64,000 nt of DNA from Lasiodiplodia sp. COLG20 (taxonomy: Eukaryota; Ascomycota; Dothideomycetes; Botryosphaeriales; Botryosphaeriaceae). Below the pieces are notes generated by a model. It had not been told where the DNA came from, did not search any database, and saw nothing but the letters and a program-made list of their open reading frames with translations. Each line of letters opens with the position of its first letter. Positions within the stretch are counted from its first letter, which is position 1. The stretch is taken from positions 2,356,001 to 2,420,000 of the forward strand of contig VNWV01000004.1 of assembly GCA_009801085.1 (NCBI GenBank). Reading direction: 5' to 3'. A program made the translations under genes and the position numbers. Positions 43,301 to 53,441 of the stretch are shown piece by piece.

Positions 43301-44037
43301 AAAATGATGGCAAGAACCACTTAATCTCACGCACATCCTTCTTATAGAAACATGAAATGGTTTGATTCTCAAGCGTTCACTTCATGCTGCCTACTGGAAA
43401 TGGCATTCACTGCAATATAAAATGTGCACACGATGTCTTATGAGGTATTATGAGCTGGGAACCAGTTTGCTGTGGAGAAAAAGTCCAGGCAATAAGGCCA
43501 ACGCAGCAAGTATCCAGACAGCAGACAGCAGATAATATTCCATGATCAGTAAACGATACGAACATGGTTGAACTTAGCCTTGATTCACGCCAAAGGCTTG
43601 GAAGTGTCACGACCTCTTTTTTTCACCAGTCTAGGTGCGGTTGCAAGCTTGTACTGTTGACAACGAGACGCAAAATTCCCCAATTTTTCCCTCTTCAATG
43701 AACTCTGAATAATCTTTCCAGGAGAAATTCTCCAAAAATTCTCTAAGATACGTCGGCGAAGCATTGTTATGCAACCAACGTGCGGCAAGATTGCCAAACA
43801 CACTCCTCTACGACCCCAGAACGCCGGTTTTTGCCCGCGGATTTCTTTAGAGGCACATTTCCCCTCATTCACAGGAGTCCCACCAATCAACGGCATCCGA
43901 AATGTCGCCATATCCTTGTCAACCTTGTCAAGCCTACATCACTTAGTATACCCTATTCGAAGCAACACTTCATTCTTTCGATAGAATGAGAGAAGAGGAA
44001 ATTGCGTAAACCAGGAAAGGATCAGAAACTTACCACA
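43301..44037. other. AT-rich intergenic region, no gene seen
   Basis: Short frames only. It lies between the kinase relic and the small cysteine-rich gene. Confidence 0.5.
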
Positions 44038-44403
44038 TCATAGCTCCTCGTCTCCGGTACAGGTGTCCATGATAGCAAGGTATTCGTAGCAGCGCCAGTA
44101 TTCAAGCCCTACAATTTTTGGTCCTCTCTGAAGCTTTCCCCATTTTTCAAGCCTCATGCAAAAGGCTTTGACCTTGCTGTTGTGGGCCATGACGTGTAAT
44201 TCGCAGTGGTCGAGAAAGAATTTGGGGCTGCGATTAAAAACTAGTTAGTCTGAAGTCTACTTGCAAAGTGCCCCAGCTTACTCGTCAGGATATTCGTTAC
44301 TGCAAGGACCTTGGCGGCGCAGGCACAGTGCAGCCTGTACGGGGATTATCCCGCCCAAGGTGGAAGGAATGAGAGCGAGAAAGAGGAGGTGGATCAAATG
44401 CAT
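44038..44403 (-). CDS. Small secreted six-cysteine protein (candidate effector)
   Basis: Two short exons, 44403-44282 and 44227-44038, are split by a 54-nt intron (GTAAGC donor, CTAAC branch, GCAG acceptor). They give 103 residues. MHLIHLLFLALIPSTLGG is a clear signal peptide. The mature part has exactly six cysteines (27, 34, 49, 64, 87, 97), suitable for three disulfides, and lysine/aromatic-rich helices (KFFLDHCELHVM, GLEYWRCYEYLAIM). No known family is recognised. Both exons are below usual ORF cut-offs, so it is easy to miss. A GTAAGT donor begins 7 nt after the stop, hinting that relatives could have another exon. Neighbours are a kinase relic and another secreted-protein gene. Confidence 0.65.
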
Positions 44404-45037
44404 GGCTGAGCGCTTCAGAAAGTGTATGCAAATCCAAGGGAGAGTCTCAAAGGAGTTGCAAGCTTGAAGATTATGTTCGTAGGAGTTTTATGACCCTCAT
44501 ATACTAGTTACTTGCTTTCTGTTCTCACGTGCGGGTAGTACAGGCCCCGTTTATCTTTTTTAAGAAAAGTAGCTCAATCGCGGAAGCACAATGTATGACG
44601 GACGGGAGCTTACTTAGTAATGTATGATTTGCACCATGCCCGGGTATCGCAAGTTTTGGTGTTCCACGCTCCGCTGCGTCTGTCAAGCAGACAGTACTAC
44701 GTCAGCAGCGGGTAGAAGCACGCGAGTCCGGTACGAGCATATTCCAATGTTTGCCTATCGGGTTTCGGGAGGACCTCCCCGAGGTCCCGCATATCCGACG
44801 GCAAAAGCACAGGCTTGGATTGAAATGCGCGCATTTCATAGTAAAAATTCGGATATGACCGGTATTTGCCGGTAGATAGAACAACGGGTTCCTGAGTGTT
44901 GCAAACCAAACCATCCTTCCGCTTTTGAACGCCGGCTTTGGAATAATTCCAATTTCCTCCCAAATAACTTTTGGTTTGACGCCAGAAAAAAATGCAGGGC
45001 CTTTCGTCGTCGAATTAAATCCTCGCAGCTGTACAAG
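44404..45037. other. Intergenic region, no gene seen
   Basis: Holds the promoter of the six-cysteine gene and the 3' flank of the small membrane-protein gene. Only short overlapping frames. Confidence 0.45.
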
Positions 45038-45739
45038 TCACATTCCCCCCATCCTCAACTCCACCACCTCCACCACCTCCACCACACCCTTCTCCCTCCA
45101 AACTCTTTCTACCTCCCCAACACCAGCGTGTAATCCCGACACGAACGCCTGCCTCTCATTCCTCAGCAACTGCCACACCTCGGCGCACCAAACAGGAAAG
45201 TAACCCCAACTCCACGGGTCGAAGACGTAATCGAGTAGCGGATCCAGCGTTGTCGTCATTATGGTCGGAATCTCGCGGATGGCGAGAGGCAGAAGGAGGA
45301 GGGTGAGAATGTTGGTGTTGAAGAGGAGAGACGTAGGTAAGGAGGAGGACCATTGTTGCCATGGGGATGTTGTCGGTATTGTCGTCGGCTGTGATAACAA
45401 TGGCGTGGTGCTGTTAGAGGAGAAGTTGGTGGCGGCGAGGTATGTGTTGTTGTTAAGGGCGAAGGAGATTTGAAATGTCGAGGGTATTGATTGTAATGTT
45501 GATGTTATTGTCGCTACGGTTTCTTCGGTATAAAGGTATGATGCCGCCGGGCATGATGAGGAGAGCGATGGTGGTAATGCGCTGCAGTGGTTGGTTAGCG
45601 GACACGTGATGGTCAGACGGGGATCAGGGTTTGGGGAGCCGGGTCAGGGTGGTTTCGGGATGAGGTATAATGAAGGAGTGGTCGCATATCTGGTTTGGTT
45701 GGGAGGATGGAGCGGGGAACATGACAGTACGTACTCCAT
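45038..45739 (-). CDS. Hypothetical small membrane protein with a 5-nt first coding exon
   Basis: Proposed exons are 45739-45735 (ATGGA) and 45581-45038, joined over a 153-nt intron (GTACGT donor, GCTAAC then CTGCAG acceptor). They give 182 residues starting MDALPPSLSSSC. The frame is open well upstream of the first internal start codon, which is why the split start is preferred. The N-terminal half is Ser/Thr/Asn-rich with N-x-S/T sites (NNNT, NFS, NST). A hydrophobic segment follows (LLFNTNILTLLLLPLAI), then a Trp-rich stretch (DPWSWGYFPVWCAEVW) and a valine/glutamate repeat near the end. I do not recognise the family. It could be a type II or tail-region membrane protein. Confidence 0.5.
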
Positions 45740-46264
45740 GGTTGGGGTGGACCGAGTGAGGGGAGACCTGATTGGTCAGGATTTATTGTAGCTTTTCCAA
45801 TGCAAAAGATATAGTGTGGGCTTGATGTGAGTTTGTCGTGGTCTTGAGTCGACGACGATGAAGAGTCACGGCTCAGTTGGAGCGAAGGTGAGGAAGTGGA
45901 GAAGCGAAGGAAGAGGTGAAGCTGACGATTATGCCAGCAAACAAAGATTATGTGCAGTAAATATCATACATGGCTGAACTCAAATATTCGGCGGCGGGAG
46001 AGGGCGGATCAGCAAACAAGAGAAGATGGCGCACGCTTGGCACATATATTCCTGGAAGTGTGTGGGGCTCGGGATGCGGCGCGAAAAAGAGGCGTTCCTC
46101 AGCCAGACGTGGGGAACCGCTTAGTGTCTGCCGATGGTTGAACTTAAACTCGCATTCTTCGCTCAACGCGAGCACGAACGCGGCTGCTGGCTGTTGGCTG
46201 CTCCTTCGCGCCACCAGCCGCCTTACTGATTCCGCGCGAAAATGGACATTGATTGATCGACGCA
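45740..46264. other. Intergenic region, no gene seen
   Basis: Upstream region of the small membrane protein and 3' flank of the FrnE-like gene. Frames at 45948-46281 overlap on both strands without a domain. Confidence 0.45.
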
Positions 46265-47182
46265 TCATGCGTTCTCCTTGATAACGCGCTGCAGCGCCTT
46301 GACATATTCGTCCACCTCGCGTGCGCCCTCGAGCGTCACATCGCGTCTGCGCCCCTCAATGACGACGTACGGAACAGCGTCGATGCCGTTCCCTTTTTGC
46401 TCGCGGATCAGCATCTTGACGTCCGTCAAGCCTTCGGATTCGTCATCGATTACGGGCTTCGCCTCGGATTCGGGAATGCCTGCATCGGCAGTCGCTCGGA
46501 GCAGCGTGTCGGCAGCGCTCGGATGCTTCTCGTTCTCGAAGTACTGGCTATACAATGCTAAGAAAAGTTAGCACACCGGCCCGCCGTTAGCTCCAAGCCG
46601 CGGCTTGCCACGGATGAGGAATGCCGGGATGGGGTTATTAATGCGAAGAAACTCGGGTTGAGGGCCGAGCCGAGCTGCTTACATTCCACAATTTTGTCGG
46701 CCACTTCTGGACCGTTCTTCTCCTGGAAATGTTGGATTACGCGATGCGCGTTCAGCGTATTCGCCACCGTGCCGCCGAATCTGCACCCATCGTGTTCGCG
46801 TCAGTTATATCCGGGACCGACCAGAAACAGCACATACTTGAAGCTAATGCCGGCATCGGCGCCATATGCGCTCATGAGGGTCGTGTACATCTTCATCTTC
46901 TCCTCGCTGTCGCCATATCGCGACTTCCTGTACCACTCGTATTTATCCTCGCCTTCCTTGGTGGCTTCGGGATACAGTTGGTATGGCAAGTACTTGATAG
47001 TAAAGGTGGTGCCGCTGTCTGATTGAGAGGCCCGCACCTGCTCGAGAGCGCGCTGAAGCCGGCGGCGCGCGAGATACGTCCTGTGGGCCCGTTCAAACCG
47101 TGGCTGCTCCTCGGGCACCGGAGAGAACTTACCATGGACATATCGTGTCAAGCGTAAAGCTGATTGTCGAGTCGTACACCAT
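46265..47182 (-). CDS. DsbA-family (FrnE-like) thioredoxin-fold protein
   Basis: Four exons, 47182-47133, 47080-46838, 46780-46683 and 46557-46265, give 227 residues, normal for the family. Splicing gives MVYDSTISFTLDTICPWTYLARRRL, a FrnE/2-hydroxychromene-isomerase-like start. Typical family pieces follow: FTIKYLPYQLYP, FGGTVANTLNAHRVIQHF and DAVPYVVIEGRR (the cis-Pro loop). The active site is C15-P16-W17-T18, with Thr in place of the second Cys of CPWC, as in many fungal members, so it is unlikely to make or break disulfides by the two-Cys mechanism. A glutathione-dependent or isomerase role is possible. It is probably cytosolic, since no signal peptide is seen. Confidence 0.88.
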
Positions 47183-48035
47183 GGCGAGAGGGATGTGGAT
47201 CTTGATGCAGGGGCGCCTGCAGAAGTCGGGTGATGAAGAGGATTCCCAGCCGCAAGCAGAGGTAATCATATCATGCCGAGCGGGGCAAACTACCTTCCTC
47301 TCCTTCGCTTACCGTTGAGCCTATTACGTCATGCGGGGAAGTAGCAAAATAAAGTGGGGGTTGCAGAAAAAATGAGGAGTTCAAACAGGGAATAAAAGAA
47401 CTCATTATATGGGGGATTCTAAGATCGAAGGGCTTTGTATAAGCAAAGCGATATAGCAGGAGATCGAGGAGTCTACTCTTTTAACCCCTGTCCTGTAAAA
47501 GTCAAGGTCAGCCGGATCCAATGCCTAAATGTCAGAACTCACATGTACGTCGGGAAGTTTGCTTCAGGTGCCCACATAAAGAGAGCATGGGGGCTTGGGA
47601 AGCTCAATATCCTCTAGCCTGTCGTAACACGTGACTCGTATTTGGCTCGTATAGGCTGCCCCTTGTAGGTGAGCTTTATAGACATCGGATGTAAAAGTAA
47701 CCTTATCCGAGGCACGGGCCTTGGGACTGTTCACTTCTTTCGATTGTTCGGAAGCACGAAATCCGGTTGCCGTGAGTACGAAACATCATGAAGGCTATCA
47801 TGCCTGAAGTGTATGGAGAGTAGGTTGAGTTGAGTGTTTGCGAATATTTCGGATCCCTCGAAACTTTAAACATGCGCATCCATGAGTCTGTGAGCTTGGT
47901 GAAGGTAGTAGCTTCATTGGCTGCTCAGTAGCCCTAACCGCGAGGGGCGTGCATTTTTTAGAGTAAGTAATGGGAATAAATACCTGCTACCCGGGGTGAA
48001 GGGGTGCAAACAATCTTTCTCGCCTCGAATCGAAA
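47183..48035. other. Divergent intergenic region, FrnE-like gene / reductase
   Basis: Contains both promoters. An AATAAATA-like element stands about 60 nt before the ATG at 48036. No gene is seen. Confidence 0.5.
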
Positions 48036-49223
48036 ATGCCTGTCTTTAACAAGTCTATCATTCCTCCCGGTGCCACCGTCCTGGTGACTGGTGTGAACGG
48101 CTTCGTCGGCTCCCATGTCGCCGACCAGCTTCTGAATTACGGCTACCGAGTCCGCGGATCGGTCAGAGACGTCCAGAAGGCAGCTTGGCTTGCAGAGTTG
48201 TTCGAACAAAAGTACGGCTCGGGCAGATTTGAGCTATTTCCTGTAAAGGACATGGTTCTGGACGGTGCTTTCGACGAGGCCGTCAGAGGTAAGCAACTAG
48301 ACTTTTGTGACGAGAAGCATATTGACATGATTACAGGCGTCTCTGGCGTGGCTCATGTGGCAGCCGTTATGACCATGGATCCCGACGTGGAGACGGTGAT
48401 TAATACCACAGTCACTGGCGCGCTCAATGCGCTGAAATCCGCGGCAAAAGAGCCGAGCGTAAAGCGGGTTGTCTTGACGTCTTCCTCTGTGGCTGTCAGG
48501 GACATGGGCTCGCACGTCCCCGAAAGACCGGTGACAGTGAACGAGTACAACGATGGAGCTCTTGAGCTTGTGCGAAACATGCCAGCTTCATGGACCGATC
48601 GGCAGAAAGGTCATGTTGTCTACACGGCCTCGAAAGTGCTCAGTGAGAAGAAGGCTTGGGAATGGATGAAGGAGCACAAACCGCACTTTGGTTTGAATAC
48701 GGGTAATGGGCAGTCATAGGCGCAAAAAGGAAAGAGACTGACGTAGCTTACAGTAATCCCTCCTATGATACTGGGGCGCTCCTTGAGCGTAGAGAAGCAA
48801 GGTCACCCGGGGTCTTCAGGGCTTCCAGTCGGTGTCTTCTTTGGTAAGCTCGCCGGCTTGGAGTTCATGTCTCAATGTAAGTCGGTCTCCGGTGGTAGCA
48901 GGCTTGCTTCTAAGGGTGTTTTAGTCTACTTTGTCAACGTTCAAGACGTCGGTCTGCTCCACGTCGCAGGCCTGATCCATCCTCATGTCGACGGCGAGCG
49001 CATATTCGCGTATGATGGCACATACACTTTCAACGACTGGCTGGGGTTGTTCAGAAAGTTCGCTCCGGATAAGACATTCCCGGACGATATGCATGGCTTG
49101 GATCGCAGCTTCAGCCGCATTGAGGGGAGAGATAGATCGGAAGCGTTGCTGAAGGACCTGGGGAGATCGGGATTTGTGGGACTGGAGGAGACGCTGAGGG
49201 CGAATGTGGAAGAGCTTGTGTAA
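48036..49223 (+). CDS. NAD(P)-dependent extended SDR (dihydroflavonol-reductase/GRE2-like)
   Basis: Four exons, 48036-48288, 48337-48702, 48754-48876 and 48925-49223 (introns of 48, 51 and 48 nt), give 346 residues. The Rossmann motif is VTGVNGFVGSHV (G19-x2-G22-x2-G25). The catalytic residues fit the Ser cluster 133-135 (LTSSSVAV), Y180 and K184 (VVYTASK). Family landmarks are GVAHVAAVM, NTTVTGALNAL, VIPPMILG and YFVNVQDVGLLHVAGL. Such enzymes reduce aldehydes, methylglyoxal or diketones, or act in secondary metabolism; the substrate is not evident. Intron 1 is in frame and stop-free, so retention would insert 16 residues. It has no obvious co-clustered pathway gene. Confidence 0.92.
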
Positions 49224-49343
49224 CTACGTCATGCCGAGGTTCGGATGTTATCTAAGGTTATCTTAGCGCAGTCGCGGCCGAAACCGCTCTCCTCGGTCAT
49301 GCCAACCCCGCCATTGCTTATTACTCTCGCTGCCACTCCCGCC

Positions 49344-50838
49344 ATGGCGGTCTTCACCGAGCTTCCTGTTGAGGTGCTGCACCTCATCGCCCTACACTGC
49401 GACCAGCATTCACGTTGCACGCTGAGCGCAACAACACGCCAGCTCCACAGTGTCTGCGTGAGTCTTCCAATCTTCCCGGCACACCATTCCGTGCTCACTG
49501 TTGTAGATTGAAGAAGTCTACCGCACAGTCGACCTGAGCGTCCACAACTCCTCGCAGCTTGCACGCAACGGCCCCTTTGAGGGCGATCTCGGGTCCGAAT
49601 CGCCCATAGTCCTCGAACTCCCCCTCGACTTTGCTGAACGTCCCCGAGTCTCGCTCGACGACGAAATCTGGCTTCGCCAGCAACAACTGATCCATACCAT
49701 AAAGAACCATCCGGAATATGGCAGCCATGTCCGCCAGCTTCACTGGTCCGTACTCAATGCCCCCGTCGGTCAATCCGAAGACCACAGACCGATGGTGGGC
49801 ACTACCGCTGAGCTGCCTGTCGCCATGAAGATATGGGAACAGAGGGGTCTGCAGCGCCTTGACTCGGTTGGTTTTGATCGAGTCCTCTGGGACACTTTTC
49901 TAGCCTTCAACAAGGTCACTTCGGTCGACATCGCATGGCTGAGGTCTTTGCGCGAGACCTGCCCTCCGCCGCCCTTGTTTACTAGTGCCACATCTGTTCG
50001 CCTTGTCGGTCAAGCATCAGCCCGCTTCGTTGCCGCCATCCTGGAGAACATCAACCCCGGAAATCTTGTCTCTCTATCCACCATAAACCTTCAAGAATTC
50101 GCCGACCCCGTCCCATCCTTCCCCAGCCACATGACCCTACACGACATCATCCATCGCGTGGACCAAGACCCCCAGGATCATATCCGAAGCACCACCTTCG
50201 CCGGTCCGATGCACAACCACCTCCGCTCTCTCACCAACCGTTGCCACAAGCTGTCGCACCTCGAGATCCGCACCTACGCCCCATGGGAGCACTGGGAACG
50301 ACTCTCGCTTGACGACACGCGCTACGAGGAATGGGCCACCTTTATCCGGTCCGTGCGGCCGACGCTGCGCTCGCTCGTCTTCGAACAGCACCGCGCCGAG
50401 AGGTCGCGGCTCTGGCGTACCAACCGCTCGCACCCCTTCGGCCAGCGTGGCCGCCCCGCATTGTGGACGCTGTTCAACGAGCACATCCTGCCTGTGCTCA
50501 CCGACAAGCAAGCCGAGTGGCCGCGACTCGAGCGCGTCGAGCTTGCCGGTTTTCACGAACTCACCAGGTGCTTTGCCTGTCTCAATCCGCCCGATTTCTC
50601 GCAGTGGGAGAACCCGCACCTATCGTTTGAGGTGCTGGATCCGGGGCGTGGCATCACTAATGATACGTGGGCGGTGAGGGAGACGCACGTGGCGCTGAAT
50701 GAGGAAGAAAAGAAGAGCATCCAGGAGCGCTTGGGCCAGGGCGTACAGCTGTCTATCAGGGGTGGGTCCCGGAAGTTTGAGAATTCTTGCAGGACAGGGA
50801 TCCCGGGGTTTGGGCCGAGGAGGCGGAGGGAGGGTTGA
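49344..50838 (+). CDS. F-box protein
   Basis: Exons 49344-49457 and 49507-50838 (49-nt GTGAGT..TAG intron) give 481 residues. An ATG at 49299 in the same frame would add 15. The N-terminal F-box is FTELPVEVLHLIALHC followed by CTLSATTRQLHSVC, and exon 2 continues IEEVYRTVDLS, the usual fungal pattern. The long C-terminal part contains leucine-rich-like segments (LTNRCHKLSHLEIRTYAPW, SVRPTLRSLVFEQH, WPRLERVELAGFHEL) that may form degenerate repeats for substrate binding. It would serve in an SCF ubiquitin ligase; targets are unknown. Confidence 0.8.
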
Positions 50839-52244
50839 AGGACGGTGGAGAGACCGGAGGATCGGTGGCAGGTGAGACGGAACCGAGTGTTCCTGGCCGT
50901 CTATCATGGACTTTATTCCAACACCGTACCGCGCAGTCGACATCTGTCGAAAAGCCACGGACGGCGACCTCATAGCGCCGTCTAGTTTGCCATAACCAGG
51001 ACGATGCCAAGTCAAAGCATTGAGAATACGTCTTGGCGACTTTAATGGTAGGAGTTGAGGCTAAGACAACAACGCACCAATTAAAGGATCTCTTTGCTCC
51101 AGATCTTCAAGCACTCCGCTGCAAAACCCAAGCGTTCTCTCAACATCGGATCACGCTTGCCAGGGCTAGGACATGCGCTCGCTGCCAAGCTTATGGCCAA
51201 GCTTGCAGCCAAGCTTAGCCTGTACGTTGGCACAGAAAGGGAATGCGCAGCAGTCAGCGGATCAAAGGCTCGCTTGAAGAAAATGCCATGCGAAGGCGCT
51301 TAGCCATCGCCAAATCAGCGCGGAGAAGTCAAGGGTCAAAGTCGGCGCATCAAACTCCGATGTTACCGCATAAGGGAGGGTAATGATGGCTAAATAAAGA
51401 GAAGTTGACGATCACGCAAACTACGCAGTCGGAAGGCCCCGTCAGAGCTTCAGCAGTACTCTCGAAAGGATTTTTCCGCGGTCCTTTTTTCATACGGCCC
51501 GTGATGAAATTAGAGCGGTCGCAACAGTTCGGGTGTTGTGGTAAAGATGGGGGCTAGCGTGGGTTGTTCGGTTGCCGGCATGATGCACGAACATCGATCG
51601 GCCGCTCGGCCACCACAAAACATCACCACCACGGCTCTTTTCCATCAATCATGTCACCATTTCGCAAAACTTGAAAACTCTAAGTCGCAAATCGGTTTCT
51701 GCTTGGCATAATGTCATGTCTCGGTGCCTCATCAGGCGCTCGGCTGTGGTTGCGAAACTGCCTCTTGCGGGAATGGTGAAGGCGCTGAAACCCGAATCAG
51801 ACATCACCGGTTCCATGCAAAACCCGACCCCAACCACCAAACCAACCCTTTTCCGTTTTCAACGTGTGCGCCCCGCTTGAGAGCAGTAGACACGGCGACA
51901 ATTTCCCAATGTCCTCTGGGAAACCACACATGAGACTATTATGCCGTCGATGTCCTGACAGGGGCCGCCGTCGGTTCTCGCCGTAGACGTGCAACATCTC
52001 AGTACTGGATCAGTTAGATTGCAGACTCCTAGCCAGCTGGTATACTATATATCATGGCTGGATAATCCAGAATCCATGACCAACTCCACCATCAACAGGC
52101 TCCGATCTCAGCCACATCACTCTTTAATCTGTCTTTCATTCTGCATCATCGAATCCGCCGGCCGGTCGTTACTTCTCAAAAATTACTCTTAACCCCATAA
52201 ACAACCTTATCTATTACCTATTATACCTTATCGTCTCCGGAACA
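50839..52244. other. Intergenic region, no gene seen
   Basis: Short frames only. Around 51186-51222 a GCCAAGCTT-type 14-18-nt unit is repeated about three times. The final 200 bases are AT-rich and form the promoter/leader of the secreted-protein gene. Confidence 0.5.
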
Positions 52245-53441
52245 ATGCTCTCCAAGACTCTCCTCACTGCCTACCTTGCCATCTTGGTCGAGGCTCGGTT
52301 AGTATACAGCTCCAGCATATCACAAGGTCTAAACTAACAATGCCCTCGCAGCTTCGGCCAAGAGCAGGTTCCCATCCAGGCCATCTCCGAAGTCCAAGGC
52401 GGCCAGCCCGGCCAAGCTCAGACCATCGCCGGAGCTGCCATCAGCGATCTTCTCGCCGCCGCCAACCCATGCGACAAGCTGCAGCGCGGCGACCAGATCT
52501 TGGCCGAGCTGGGCACCGGTGCCGATGCCATGGCCGCGGCCATCGGAATGGTCGCCGCCGAGCAAAACTTCAACCCCTTCAACACCGACCAACCGACCGT
52601 CTGCTCGGACCCGACCCTGCCGACGTCGGCTGCCCTGCGCGGTATCACGCCTCTGGTCGACCCGGACGTCGATGGTGCCGACGTCGCCAACGCCTTGTCT
52701 AATCAGACTAAAGCCAACCCGCTCGATGCTACGGGACTGAGTATTGCGGACCTGTTGCAGCAGAATGGCTTCACCAACTTCGCAACGAAGGATTCGAATG
52801 GCAATGCTGGAGCTGCCGGTGATGCAAATGCCGGTAATGCCAATGCCAATGCCAATGCCGGTTCCGCCTCTGCTTCCGGCACCGCTGCTGCTGCCACCGC
52901 TGCCGCCGACGTCTCCTCCTCGTCCACCTCCTGCAACAACAATGCCGACCAGCAGCAGCAGCAACAGCAGCAGCAGAGCAGCAACTCATCCTCGTCCACC
53001 GCTGCCGCCGCTTCCTCCGCTGGCAGCGGCCAAACCGCTAGCTCCAAGAACCTCGACTTCGGCAAGTGCACGCCGACGATGGAGTTCGTCGGCGGGCTCA
53101 ACGGGCGGCCGGCCGACGAGTTCACGTTCCAGGCGACGGACCCGCTCGTCGCCAAGGGTCAGCAGGAGGCGCTCAACCCCAACATCATCACCAACCGCAT
53201 CTGCGACCAGCTGACCAACGTCTGCGACGCCGCCGACGACGCAAAGGCCGCGTGCCTGGACGCGAAGGCCCAGATCGAGGCGCTCGGCACCAGGGACCAG
53301 AGCACCGCCGACGCGTGGAACGAGGCCCTCGGCTTCGCTGGCGCGGCGTCTGCCAGGAAGATGATGGTCAGGAGCATGAGGAGGGGTGTTAGGGGTGGTG
53401 TGCGCAGGGAGGTTATGGATTGGACTAAGGTGAGGGCGTAA
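52245..53441 (+). CDS. Secreted Ala/Asn/Ser/Gln-rich protein with conserved Cys ends
   Basis: Exons 52245-52297 and 52352-53441 (54-nt GTTAGT..CAG intron with CTAAC) give 380 residues. MLSKTLLTAYLAILVEARFG is a signal peptide. The N-terminal domain (AAISDLLAAANPCDKLQRGDQILAELG, TVCSDPTLPTSAALRG) and the C-terminal domain (FGKCTPTMEFVGGLNGRPADEF, NRICDQLTNVCDAADDAKAACLDAK) each carry cysteines and look globular. Between them is low-complexity sequence: NANANANAGSASASG, a run of nine Gln at about 52950-52976, and Ser/Ala runs. The architecture matches fungal extracellular or cell-wall proteins of unknown function found widely in Dothideomycetes. No GPI signal is seen; the tail is Arg-rich. Confidence 0.78.
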
